A DNA stretch of 64,000 nt from Opitutaceae bacterium EW11 (GTDB lineage Bacteria > Verrucomicrobiota > Verrucomicrobiia > Opitutales > Opitutaceae): the NCBI GenBank assembly GCA_003054665.1, contig QAYY01000015.1, forward strand, positions 62,001 to 126,000, written 5' to 3'. Of the stretch, positions 33,488 through 42,700 are shown in pieces; position 1 is the stretch's first letter, and every line of letters begins with the position of its first letter. A model generated the notes under the pieces. That model was not told the origin of the DNA. It saw only the letters and a list, made by a program, of their open reading frames with translations, and made no database searches. The translations under genes and the position numbers were made by a program.

Positions 33488-34391
33488 GCGTCGCGCCCTA
33501 CCGAACCTCGCTCCCAATGATCTGGCGGGGTGGCAGCGCACGATGCACGCGGCGATCACCCGTCCGCTGGCGCGCGGCGACCGCGCGCAGCGTCGCTGGT
33601 TTGACGGCACGTCTTCCGACCGGGCCCTCGCGAGACTGGTCAAGCCGAGCCGCACGCTTCGCCCGGTGGAGCGGGTGGAAATCTACAATCGCATGTATTG
33701 GTTCCGGCTCCTCGACAGCCTCGCCCAGGATTTCCCCGCACTTCGGGCGCACTTGGGAGAGCAGCGGTTCTGGGACCTCGCCGAACGTTACCTCGCCGCA
33801 CATCCTTCCCGCTCCTTCACGCTGCGAAATCTCGGCCGGAGACTCCCTCGTTTTCTCCGAGCGCATCCGGAGCTGGTCCACCCGGATGGGCCAGCCGCCG
33901 TCGATCTGGCTCGTTTCGAGTGGGCACAGGTGGTCGCGTTCGACGGACTCGAGCGGCCTCCGCTCGAACCCACCGCGCTGGCTGCGGCGGATCCCGCCAC
34001 GGTTCGCATCGGTCTCCAACCGTACGTCACGCTGCTCGCGGTCCGGCATCCGGTCGACGACTTCGTGATCAGGCTGAAACAGGAAGAACGGCTCCGCTCC
34101 GCCGCCAGCAACGCGACACAGGAGACGCTGGAACCGCAGCGGAATCACGAGCCGCTTGCCCCCTGCCCCGTGCTCGACCTCGCCGTCCATCGAGTCGCGA
34201 ACCAACTCTACTACAAACGCCTCGCTCCGGAGGCCGCCCTATTGCTCCGCCGCCTGCGCGCCGGTCACAGCCTCGCCGACGCGTGCTCGGTCGCGTTTCG
34301 AGCGAGCCGCATCGATCCCGAACTCCAATCCCAGTTGGTCCGCGACTGGTTTTCCACCTGGACGCGCCTCGGCTGGCTCTGCGCGGCGTAA
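33462..34391 (+). CDS. bufC: DUF2063 / HvfC-BufC N-terminal domain protein
   Basis: A 309-residue DUF2063 protein, the partner that with the MNIO enzyme forms the maturation complex and presents the precursor. The N-terminal segment 'WQRTMHAAITRPLARGD' and 'RVEIYNRMYWFRLLDSLAQDFPALRAHLGEQRFWDLAERYLAAHPS' are family hallmarks. The start is GTG at 33462, overlapping bufB by 26 bases, with GAGG six bases upstream; no ATG lies in frame before the conserved region. The C-terminal half (from about residue 145) is the usual helical part. Confidence 0.9.
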   Translation: MPRKKTPIERRALPNLAPNDLAGWQRTMHAAITRPLARGDRAQRRWFDGTSSDRALARLVKPSRTLRPVERVEIYNRMYWFRLLDSLAQDFPALRAHLGEQRFWDLAERYLAAHPSRSFTLRNLGRRLPRFLRAHPELVHPDGPAAVDLARFEWAQVVAFDGLERPPLEPTALAAADPATVRIGLQPYVTLLAVRHPVDDFVIRLKQEERLRSAASNATQETLEPQRNHEPLAPCPVLDLAVHRVANQLYYKRLAPEAALLLRRLRAGHSLADACSVAFRASRIDPELQSQLVRDWFSTWTRLGWLCAA

Positions 34392-34491
34392 CCTCTCCGA
34401 AGAATGACTGGTCGCTTCGGCCCGAAGCCTTCCACCCGCTAGGTCCGACGCCGCTCCCGTCGCGTTCCCCTGCCTGACTCTCCGTTTTTCC

Positions 34492-34959
34492 ATGAACCTC
34501 TCCTCCGCGTATTCGCGTTTCCACTCCGTCTCCGAACGGCTCCGTTCTCCGCTACTGCTGATTATCCGAGTGTTCTGGGGAGCGCAGTTCATCCAGACCG
34601 GCTGGGGAAAACTCACGCACCTGGAACGCACCACGGAGTATTTTGCCAGCCTCGGAATACCGGCGGCCCATCTCAACGCCCTTGCGGCGGGAAGCACGGA
34701 ATGCCTCGGCGGGCTGCTCCTCCTTCTCGGGCTCGGCGCACGGTTGGCCAGCGTGCCGTTGCTCGCGACGATGGCGGTCGCTTACGCGACGGCGGAGCGC
34801 GACGCGTTCGGTGCGCTCTTCCGCGAGCCGGACAAGTTCACCTCCGCAGCGCCGTTCCTGTTTCTCCTCGCCAGCCTCATCGTCCTCGCCTTCGGGCCGG
34901 GTGCGTTCTCGCTCGACCGTTTGCTCCTTCACGAGAATTCGATACAAAGGAAGACCTGA
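34492..34959 (+). CDS. DoxX family membrane protein (bufferin operon)
   Basis: A 155-residue DoxX protein with four transmembrane helices: about 20-37, 65-85, 88-104 and 124-143. The pattern 'RVFWGAQFIQTGWGKLTHLERTTEYFASLGIP' is typical. DoxX genes commonly accompany DUF692-DUF2063 pairs; their role may be quinone- or sulfur-linked redox support in the membrane. It begins 100 bp after bufC and ends 10 bp before the sigma gene, so the set is likely one transcript. Confidence 0.9.
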   Translation: MNLSSAYSRFHSVSERLRSPLLLIIRVFWGAQFIQTGWGKLTHLERTTEYFASLGIPAAHLNALAAGSTECLGGLLLLLGLGARLASVPLLATMAVAYATAERDAFGALFREPDKFTSAAPFLFLLASLIVLAFGPGAFSLDRLLLHENSIQRKT

Positions 34960-34969
34960 CGCCGCCCCG

Positions 34970-35521
34970 ATGCCCGACGACGCCTTCAGTCAGCTGGTGG
35001 ATCAGTTCTACCCTTCGCTTTACCGCTTCGCCCTGAGCATGGCCCGAAGCGAGGCGGATGCCTGCGATCTCACCCAGCAGACTTTCTACATCTGGGCGCA
35101 GAAAGGCCACGCGCTGCGCGAAGCGGCCAAAGCCAAGTCCTGGCTCTTCACCACGCTCTATCGCGAGTTTCTCCGGAGCCGGCGCCGCGGCGAGCGTTTG
35201 ACCGCGCTCGAGTCCATTCCCGAAAGCCAGCTGGAAGACGTCGCCCTGGAGCCGGAGACCGTCGCCGCGCTGGACGGAAGCGCCGTGCTCGAGGCGCTTC
35301 AACGCGTGGACGAGCTCTTCCGCGCCCCTCTGACCTTGTTCTATCTGGAAATGCTCTCGTATCAGGAAATCGCGGACGCGCTCGATGTCCCCGTCGGCAC
35401 GGTGATGTCTCGCCTTTCGCGGGGCAAGGCGCAGCTGCGGGCCTGTCTTTCCTCGCGCACCGTCTCAACCACGGGCAAGGTCGTGTCCCTCCCGCTCAAC
35501 AAGAAAGCCTCCCATGGATAA
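34970..35521 (+). CDS. ECF RNA polymerase sigma factor (bufferin operon)
   Basis: A 183-residue ECF sigma factor. Region 2 (FALSMARSEADACDLTQQTFYIWAQKG and AKSWLFTTLYREFLRSRRRGE) and region 4 (RAPLTLFYLEMLSYQEIADALDVPVGTVMSRLSRGKAQLR) are complete. The start follows DoxX by ten bases and the end overlaps the next gene by eight bases. It is the natural candidate to switch on the bufferin operon under metal stress. ATG at 34970 (MPDDAFSQL) is chosen because it opens region 2. Confidence 0.9.
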   Translation: MPDDAFSQLVDQFYPSLYRFALSMARSEADACDLTQQTFYIWAQKGHALREAAKAKSWLFTTLYREFLRSRRRGERLTALESIPESQLEDVALEPETVAALDGSAVLEALQRVDELFRAPLTLFYLEMLSYQEIADALDVPVGTVMSRLSRGKAQLRACLSSRTVSTTGKVVSLPLNKKASHG

Positions 35522-36239
35522 CCAAGAGGCAAGATTCATCCTCAAGGCATACCGGTCCAATGGAGCCGATGCCGGCGACCCGGCGTTCCGCGAGGCTCTC
35601 GAACAGGCTCAGCGCGATCCTGCGCTGCGCGAATGGTTTTCTGAGCAACAGGCCCTGGACCAGGCCGTCGCCGGGAAATTGAAGTCGATCCCGGCTCCCG
35701 CTTCCCTTCGCGAGTCGATTCTCGCCGGAGCGCGGGCAGGCAGCGTGCGGCGGAGCTGGTGGCGAAGTCAGGCTTGGCTCGCAATCGCCGCGGGGTTGAT
35801 GGTGGCGATCGGATTGTCCTTCGCGTGGAGACAGGTCAAAGCCGGGCGCGCCCTGGACCGCCTTGCGGAGTTCGCCGCCTACGATCTGCTTCACGGGCAA
35901 CACGGAGGCCGGGGCGAAGAAGTCCATCGGCTGGTCGCCATGCTCGAGGATCGTTCCACCCATCTCGCCGCCGGTCTGAACATCGATCCTCAGAAGCTCG
36001 GAGCCACGGGCTGCCGGAGCCTGAGCTTCGCCGGGCACGAATTCATCGAAATCTGTTTTGCCCGAAACGGAGCCGAGTTTCACCTGTACCTCGCTCGCCG
36101 GGGCGACTTGGTCCCGGCAGGCAAGGGTCCACGCTTCGCGCAGGCAGGCAAAGCGTCGACCATGGTGTGGAGCGACGCCAACTTCGTTTACGTCGTCGCC
36201 GGCGACAGCGGAACGGATCGCCTGCGAGCGCTGCTCTAG
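35514..36239 (+). CDS. membrane anti-sigma-like protein (bufferin operon)
   Basis: A 241-residue protein with a cytoplasmic N-terminal half that includes 'ALEQAQRDPALREWFSEQQALDQAV' and a predicted single transmembrane helix at about 84-104 (WLAIAAGLMVAIGLSFAW). A periplasmic C-terminal part (about 105-241) carries two cysteines (Cys167 and Cys182, in GCRSLSF and EICFARN). The size, layout and 8-bp overlap with the sigma gene fit an anti-sigma factor. No zinc-binding HxxxCxxC motif is present. The cysteines could sense metal or redox state; that is inference. Confidence 0.72.
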   Translation: MDNQEARFILKAYRSNGADAGDPAFREALEQAQRDPALREWFSEQQALDQAVAGKLKSIPAPASLRESILAGARAGSVRRSWWRSQAWLAIAAGLMVAIGLSFAWRQVKAGRALDRLAEFAAYDLLHGQHGGRGEEVHRLVAMLEDRSTHLAAGLNIDPQKLGATGCRSLSFAGHEFIEICFARNGAEFHLYLARRGDLVPAGKGPRFAQAGKASTMVWSDANFVYVVAGDSGTDRLRALL

Positions 36240-36874
36240 GAGCGGCCCGGCACGCAGGCTCTCAGCGCACGCGCCGCGGCGGACGGGTCCGTCGCGTAGG
36301 AGATCGCGGATACGACGGCGACTCCCGCCGCTCCCGCCGCGAAGATCGCGGGAGCGCGCTCAAGACTGATTCCACCGATCGCAACCACGGGCAACGAGCT
36401 CCGCCGCACGATTCGCGCCAGCGCGTCGATTCCCATCGCCGGAGCCGCGTCGCTCTTCGAGCCGGTCGGATAAACCGGACCGACTCCGAGATAGTCGACT
36501 TCTTCCCGCGACACCGCCTCGAGCTGGCTCTCGTGCGTGATCGAAAGGCCGACGATCTTGCCGGGACCGAGCAGGCGGCGAACGACAGCAACCGGCAGGT
36601 CCCCTTGTCCGACATGCACCCCGTCGGCATCGACCGCGAGCGCGAGATCGACGCGGTCGTTGACGATGAGCGGCACCCCGAGAGGCCGAAGGAGCTTGCG
36701 GAGAGCCAGGGCAGTTTCGTGGAGCTCTCGTCCCGACGCGTGCGGCGCCCGGTACTGCACCATGGACACGCCGCCTTCGACAGCCGCCTTCACGTTCGCC
36801 AGGAGGGCTCCAGAATTCGAATACCGGTCTGCCTCGTCCGTGACGAGGTACACGGAATAATCGACCGTGCTCAT
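36236..36874 (-). CDS. thiE: thiamine phosphate synthase
   Basis: A 212-residue TIM-barrel enzyme that joins HMP-pyrophosphate and HET-phosphate to make thiamine monophosphate. Signatures are MVQYRAPHASGREL, LIVNDRVDLALAVDADGVHVGQGDLP, and 'VDYLGVGPVYPTGSKSDA'. Its start overlaps the thiM stop by four bases (ATGA), so the two are coupled. It converges on the anti-sigma gene with a 4-bp overlap of the stop codons. Confidence 0.95.
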   Translation of the reverse strand: MSTVDYSVYLVTDEADRYSNSGALLANVKAAVEGGVSMVQYRAPHASGRELHETALALRKLLRPLGVPLIVNDRVDLALAVDADGVHVGQGDLPVAVVRRLLGPGKIVGLSITHESQLEAVSREEVDYLGVGPVYPTGSKSDAAPAMGIDALARIVRRSSLPVVAIGGISLERAPAIFAAGAAGVAVVSAISYATDPSAAARALRACVPGRS

Positions 36875-37683
36875 TTCAGCCTCGTCTCACGGCGGAGCGC
36901 CTCCGCGTCGAGCTCATCCAGAGCATCGAGCAACGCGACCGCAAAGGAGCCCGGGCGCGGCGAGACTCTCGCCGCCAGGTCGCCGGCGACGCCGATGAAC
37001 ACCGCCGCGGAAACCGCGGCAAGCGCCCGGTCTTCGGTGACTGCAGCACAGGCCGCGACGACCGCACCCTGGGCGCAGCCGACACCGGTCACCCGGGTGA
37101 GGAGCGGGTGGCCGTTCGAACACGCGAACGTTCGCGCGCCGTCGACCGCGTAGTCCACCGGACCGGTCACCAGTACGGCGCCACCCGTCCGGACGGTAAG
37201 ATCTCGCGCCGCGGTCAGCGCCGCCTCCGAAGCATCGCCGCTGTCGACACCGCGCCCCTTTCCTGTCTGCCCGGCCAAGGCGATGATTTCCGACGCGTTT
37301 CCGCGGATCACAGCCGGGCGATGGACCAGGAGTTCTCGCGCGAAGCGGCTCCGGACCCCGAGCGGACCCACCGCAACAGGGTCGAGCACCCACGGTTTCT
37401 TGGCGGAGTTGGCCGAGGGAATGGCTCGTCTCATCGCCGCCATCTGCGGCTCGTCAAGTGTTCCAACGTTGACCAACAAACCGTCCGCCATCGCGGCAAA
37501 CTCCTCGGCCTCCTCCGCATGCTCCACCATCGCGGGGGCCGCACCGAGGGCGAGCAGCACATTGGCGGTGAAGTTCTTCACCACGCCATTCGTCAGGCAA
37601 TGAACCAACGGATGACGGGCACGCAGGCGATCGAGCACGCCGATCACGGCGTCGGCGGAAACGGAAGAGGCGGACGATTTCAT
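36871..37683 (-). CDS. thiM: hydroxyethylthiazole kinase
   Basis: A 270-residue ribokinase-like enzyme that phosphorylates 4-methyl-5-(2-hydroxyethyl)thiazole for thiamine salvage. Motifs include 'VHCLTNGVVKNFTANVLLALGAAPAMV', 'RGNASEIIALAG' and a C-terminal 'VTGVGCAQGAV' phosphate loop; the normal catalytic Cys is in GVGCAQG. ATG at 37683 follows a GGAGGG ribosome binding site held in a hairpin. Expression should fall when thiamine pyrophosphate is plentiful because of the upstream riboswitch. Confidence 0.95.
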   Translation of the reverse strand: MKSSASSVSADAVIGVLDRLRARHPLVHCLTNGVVKNFTANVLLALGAAPAMVEHAEEAEEFAAMADGLLVNVGTLDEPQMAAMRRAIPSANSAKKPWVLDPVAVGPLGVRSRFARELLVHRPAVIRGNASEIIALAGQTGKGRGVDSGDASEAALTAARDLTVRTGGAVLVTGPVDYAVDGARTFACSNGHPLLTRVTGVGCAQGAVVAACAAVTEDRALAAVSAAVFIGVAGDLAARVSPRPGSFAVALLDALDELDAEALRRETRLK

Positions 37684-37692
37684 GGGAGAGTT

Positions 37693-37709
37693 GCCCTCCA
37701 GCGGAGGGC
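37693..37709 (-). promoter_or_regulatory. hairpin enclosing the thiM ribosome binding site
   Basis: On the minus strand GCCCTCC (37709-37703) pairs with GGAGGGC (37699-37693) around a GCT loop. The 3' arm contains the thiM Shine-Dalgarno sequence GGAGG, 10 bases before the ATG at 37683. This is a plausible translational expression platform of the TPP riboswitch. Confidence 0.6.
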
Positions 37710-37742
37710 GCCGCCGCGAAGCCGGCGCGTATCGCGCCAGTC

Positions 37743-37822
37743 GTGACGATTCCTTCGCCGGTACGAGCCGGATCAGGTTCGACGGGTTTGTTCTCAGCTC
37801 CGTGAGGAGCACCCCGTGTCAC
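37743..37822 (-). promoter_or_regulatory. TPP riboswitch upstream of thiM-thiE
   Basis: On the minus strand the conserved blocks occur in order: ACGGGGTGC, then GCTGAGA, AACCCGTCGAACCTGATC, and the final GTACCGGCGAAGGAA. GTGAC (37822-37818) and GTCAC (37747-37743) close the P1 stem. These are the THI-element hallmarks. It lies 59 bases upstream of thiM, and ligand binding should reduce translation through the downstream hairpin. Confidence 0.92.
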
Positions 37823-37964
37823 AAGGCGGGCAGTGTCGTTCCGCGCGAGAGTCCGAGTCAACCGCGAAGCCTGCTCCCCACCCGGGTGATTTTGACGGGA
37901 TTCGGGCGGGCAGCGGTGTTATGCAGAGCCTGCGCCGGGCCGCGATGTCGGCGCACCTGCATCC

Positions 37965-38897
37965 ATGAACTACGATCTCACTCGTCGGGCATTTCTGCGC
38001 CGGTCCGCGTTCGCCGCCTCCCTGGCGATCGTCGGTCGAAGCCAGGCGCTGCGTTCCCTCTCCGCCGCCGAGCCGCCTTCGCTCGGCGACGTCGTTTCGG
38101 TGCAAGGCGCCGATCGGATAGCCGCCACGCGCAAGGGTCTCGAACTCGCCGGTTTCGCCTCCGTCGTCAAACAAGGGGCCAAGGTCGGTCTCCTGATCAA
38201 CGCGCCTCGCTGGTGGACAAAGCCCGGCTCGTACACCTCGCCGGAAATCGTGCTCGCCGTGCTCGATGCCTGCCTGGCGCAGGGCGCCAGCGAGATCACC
38301 ACCGTGATGAACCCCGCGGGAGACTACTTCGACCGCACTCGCCGCTCCGCCGATTTCAAAACGCAGATCCAAGCGGTTCGCCGCAACCGTGGAGATTGGA
38401 GGGAGGTGGAGATTCCGAAAGGCAAAGCGCTCAAGAACGCGCGGATGAACACCTCGTTCTTTGACTGCGACGTCCTGATCAATCTTCCGATCGCAAAACA
38501 CCACGCCGGCACGGGTTTCTCGGGCGCGCTCAAAAACGTGATGGGCGCCTGCCACAGTTCGACGAACCGGTTTTTCCACAACGGCTCGGGCGCCTCGAGC
38601 GACTACGACGACGTCGAGTTCCTCTCCCAATGCATCGCCGACGTGAACCTCGTGCGTAAGCCCGACCTGATCGTCTGCGACGCGACCGAGTTCCTGCTCA
38701 CCAACGGTCCCGCCGGCCCGGGCGAACTCGCCCATGCCAACAAGGTGCTTGTCGGCCGGAATCCGGTCGCCGTGGACGCTCACGGGTGCACGCTGGTCGG
38801 CAGAAAGCCCGAGGAAGTCGGGATGATCGTCAAAGCGGCGGCGCATGGGATCGGTCGGATGGAAGACGGCCTTCGCCCTCGGGAGGTCGTGCTGTGA
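37965..38897 (+). CDS. DUF362 domain protein with Tat signal
   Basis: A 310-residue exported protein. The Tat motif TRRAFLRRS (6-14) precedes a hydrophobic stretch and a cleavage site near 'SLSAAEP'. The DUF362 core contains 'VLINLPIAKHHAGTGFSGALKNVMGACH' and the aspartate-rich end 'VVGRNPVAVDAHGCTLVGRKPEEVGMI'. DUF362 proteins often carry iron-sulfur or other cofactors, but no CxxCxxC cluster is present here. Tat export suggests it folds with a cofactor before crossing. It overlaps the following DUF6599 gene by four bases (GTGA). Confidence 0.88.
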   Translation: MNYDLTRRAFLRRSAFAASLAIVGRSQALRSLSAAEPPSLGDVVSVQGADRIAATRKGLELAGFASVVKQGAKVGLLINAPRWWTKPGSYTSPEIVLAVLDACLAQGASEITTVMNPAGDYFDRTRRSADFKTQIQAVRRNRGDWREVEIPKGKALKNARMNTSFFDCDVLINLPIAKHHAGTGFSGALKNVMGACHSSTNRFFHNGSGASSDYDDVEFLSQCIADVNLVRKPDLIVCDATEFLLTNGPAGPGELAHANKVLVGRNPVAVDAHGCTLVGRKPEEVGMIVKAAAHGIGRMEDGLRPREVVL

Positions 38898-39754
38898 CGT
38901 TTGTCCGCACGATCCGGATACTCGTCCTGTCCCTGGCCGCGATTGGCTCGGTAGTGGGCGCCGATCTGAGGCTGGCCCTGCCTGGCTCCGGCACGCCCGC
39001 AGGTTGGCGACTCCGGGAAGCGGCCAGGGTTTTCGCCGCAGACGACGCCTTCGAGTTGGTCGACGGCGGCGCGGAGTTGTATCTCGAATACGGTTTGGAG
39101 CAGGTCGCCTCGGCGATCTACGCGGGCGCCGACTCGGAGACGGTGCAGCTCGATCTCTGGCAGATGCGGGACCCGGCGGCGGCTTGCGGCGTTTTTTCCG
39201 TCACGCGCGCGACCGAAGGCAAGCCGGCCGGCATTGGCCAGGAGGCCGTCGCGGCAAACTACTATCTCAGCTTCTGGTCCGGCCCGTTTTTCGTCACCGT
39301 GACCGGTTCGCGCGACACCGAGAGCATCCGCACCGCCGTACAAGCCATCGCGTTGGGCGTGGCCGCGAACCTCCCCGCTGTCGGGAAGCTCCCGGTCCTC
39401 TACGCTCAGCTGCCGCCCGGAGGGCTGAAGACCCGTCGCTTCGTCCGGGGCAACATCGCCCTGTCAAACGTCCCCGGCTTCGAAGCCGTGCAGGCGTTCA
39501 AGGTCCAGGAAGCGGCCCTCGGCGAGTATTCGAATACGCGTTACGCCGTCCTGATCTTCGAGTCGGCCGAGCGCGCCGCCGAAAGTTTTCGCTCGGGAGT
39601 GAAGAAACTCGGCCTCACTCCCGATACGGCCTCCGCTTCGGACGTCGAAAACGCCCGGGGCAAAACGCGGTCGGGTGCTCCGGTCGCCGTGCGCCGCGAC
39701 CGGGGCTTGATCTTTCTCCGGCAGGGCGAGCCGCTCGAGAGCGTCGCGCCGTAG
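38894..39754 (+). CDS. DUF6599 exported protein
   Basis: A 286-residue protein. The signal peptide covers residues 1-22 (IRILVLSLAAIGSVVGA). The domain begins 'ELVDGGAELYLEYGLEQV', then 'QLDLWQMRDPAAACGVFSVTR' and 'ANYYLSFWSGPFFVTVTGS', the DUF6599 pattern. Function is unknown. The start is GTG at 38894, overlapping the DUF362 stop, so the two are translated in concert and may act on the same cofactor or substrate. Confidence 0.8.
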   Translation: MTFVRTIRILVLSLAAIGSVVGADLRLALPGSGTPAGWRLREAARVFAADDAFELVDGGAELYLEYGLEQVASAIYAGADSETVQLDLWQMRDPAAACGVFSVTRATEGKPAGIGQEAVAANYYLSFWSGPFFVTVTGSRDTESIRTAVQAIALGVAANLPAVGKLPVLYAQLPPGGLKTRRFVRGNIALSNVPGFEAVQAFKVQEAALGEYSNTRYAVLIFESAERAAESFRSGVKKLGLTPDTASASDVENARGKTRSGAPVAVRRDRGLIFLRQGEPLESVAP

Positions 39755-39769
39755 AAGACGCGACCGGCG

Positions 39770-42700
39770 CTACTGCAGGTGCAGAAACACTCGGGGGCCC
39801 TTCCCTTCCTTCGGCACCGAGGTCTGCTCCTTGGCGAGGAAGAGCCGATCCGGCGCGATTTTTCCCGCGTCGACGAAGTGAGCCCGAATCCGCTGCGCCC
39901 TCGCCTGGGCCAGCGCGCGGAGGTCGTTCGCGTCCACCGTCACCGTTTCGGCGAGCCTCCCGACCATTTCTTCGAGCGGAAGACCGGCCGCGATCGCAGC
40001 CTCCACGGCCTTCGTATGGGCTGCAGCCAGCTGTTCGTTTTCCTTCTTCGCCGCGCGCCGCTCCCGTTGCTCGGCAAACGTGATCGCGCGAATCACCCGC
40101 GTGAAGAACCCGGAAGGCGGCGCCGGGGGTGAGACAATCGCCGGTGGCGGCGGAACCGGAGTGCCGAACTGCGTCCCCGGCGGGAATTTCGCATCGAATA
40201 GTTTCTTCACCATCGCGGCATTCTCCTCGGGAGTGATCGCGAGTTTTTCCGGCGGGGCGATGTTGGGGTCCTTGAGGCGTTTCTCTTCCCAGATCGCCCG
40301 GCTGATCTGCGCGGCGAGCTTGGTTCGACGGAGAGCGTAGGCATCCGCCGCCGCGTCGAAACCTCCTTCGATGTCGAGGCTGAGTCCCGGCCGATTCGTA
40401 AGCGCCTGCACCAGCGTATCCAATTTTTTCATCTCGGATGCCTGAATCTCCGTGGAGCCGGGCGCGAAATCCTGATAGCCCAATTCGTCGCCTCCGCCGC
40501 CAAAGGCCGCGCCCAAAAGCGAGAAGGGCGACACGGCCGCCTTTGTCAGCAGATTGACGATGACCCGCACGACGACGCGCCCGATCCTGAACTCAGGATC
40601 TCCCAGGCTGCCCTGCACGGGGACGTCGATCACGATCTTGCCGTCCATATCTTTCAGCAGCGCTACGCCCAGCCGGACCGGGAGTTTGGTCGCTTCCGTG
40701 CTCGCGACAGGTCCTCCAAACGTGAACTGGTTCAGCGTGATGACGTTCGCCGAGTCGATCTTCTCGCCGTCGAGGAGGAATTTCACGTCGAGCATCAGCT
40801 TGCCGCGCGCAAGTTCGTACCCGGCGAATTTGCCGCTGTAGGGGCTGAGCGGGACGAGATCGACGTTCTTGAAGTCGATCTTCAGATCCACCGCCTTTTT
40901 CACGCCCAACGGATCCAATTTCCCGGTGATTGAGACGGGCCCCGCGCCGTCGACCAACGCCCTGAGATCCACGTCCGCTTTGGCGAGATTGGTCGAGGAG
41001 AGCCCGGAGACCGTCCCGCCGAATTGTCCGATGGCCATGCTCACCGCCGGTTCGACGGAGCGATCGGTGAAACGAAAATCGCCGTCCGAGATGACCACAC
41101 GATCGATTGAGATCCTCGGCAACGAGGCCGCAGGCGCCGCCGAATTCTCCGCCTGATTTGTGGGAGCAGTGGAAGCGGGAGGCGGTGCGTTCTCCGCGGG
41201 CGTTGCCGGCTTCGCCGGCAACGCAGCGAGCAGGTTGATGGACTTGTCCGCGTTCACCAGCACACGGGCATACGGGCCGACGATGCTCACCTCGTTGAGC
41301 GACAAGCTGAGTTCCGGCGATGTACTCGCTCGGAGACCGCGCAACGCCAGCGAACTCAGACCGGCGAGATCCTCGTTTGCGACGCCGTCGACGAGGCCGA
41401 ACTTCTCCAGCGCCATGTCGCCGGACACCGTGGCGATCAGCGGCTTGTCCGCTGGCAGCTCCGCCTGAAGCGTCAGCGCGGCGTCGGCCCGGCCTTGCGT
41501 GATGCGCACGTTGGCGAATTGCTCGAGGTAGGGACTGAGCGAGAGGATCTCGGCTCCCTTCACCTCGAGCTTCAGGTCCGCAAAAACGGGCGCGATCCCC
41601 ACATCGCCGACGAGCGCGATCTCGCCCGACGGAGTGAGTGTAAACGATACGGCGAGCGGCATGCGCGCGCCCTGCGCCAGCGAAACCTTCTTCAGCGAGA
41701 CTTGCAGTGCGCTCACACCAAGTTGCGCAGGCCGCGGCGCGGCCTCGTCGAGCACCTCGATCCTGAAGTCCTTCAGTGCCACCTCTCCCACCGTCAGGTC
41801 GGGTAACTTTGCCGCTGCGGATGCCTTCGCCGCGCCCGCTGATTGGGCGCCGCTCGGATTCGCCGAGACAGCGGCGCCCGCAGACTGCGGGGCGGAGATG
41901 GTCGGATTGACAACTGCGAGGGGCGCACGTGCCGGCGCCGGCGCCTGCGCCAACTTGAGCAGGTTGATCGAGCCGTCCTTCTCCCGCCGGGCCCGCACCT
42001 GCCCTCCGGTCAACACGATCGAACCGATCGTCCCCTTCTGCAGCAGCGCGTCGGCATCCACTCCCGCGACATCGAGCGCCGGGAGTTCGAAGACGGCATT
42101 CTGTGTCCCCCGCTCCAGCAGTTTGATGCTTCGGAGCTGGAGCGCACCGTCCTTCAACCGCATCACCCGCTGTTTTTCGTCCAGGCTGAGTTCGTAGTGC
42201 CCCCGCACTGACAGGGTGCCCGAAACAAGATCGGCCTGAACCTTCTGGGCGTAATAGGGAGAATATTTCGGCAGCACGATGTTCTCCACGTGCAATTCGC
42301 CCACCGAGCGGAATGGCTCGGCCTGGAGTGTGCCGGACCACGCCAGTTTCTCACCGAGCTCCGTCACCGCTTCGAATCGGTAGGGCGCGCCCCGCTGGCT
42401 GACCGTGCGGAATCCCGTCACGGTAAAGGTGAGCGGGCCGAGAACGGTCGCGAAGGGCGTCGCCTGGGAAAGATCGGAGATCGAGATTCGCGCCTGCGAG
42501 ACATCGAGCCTTCCGATGCGGATCGGCCGGCCGGGTTTTCCCGGCGGCTCGCCCGCTTTCGGAGCGAACTTCTTCAGCAGATCGGAAAAGTTGAACGATT
42601 GGTCGGCATTGAGCTGACCGTGCGCCTCGAAGCCCTCGAGTTCGATGTCGCTCAGGACCCACTCGCCCCAAATCGAGGCCAGCGCCCCGAAGTTCACGTA

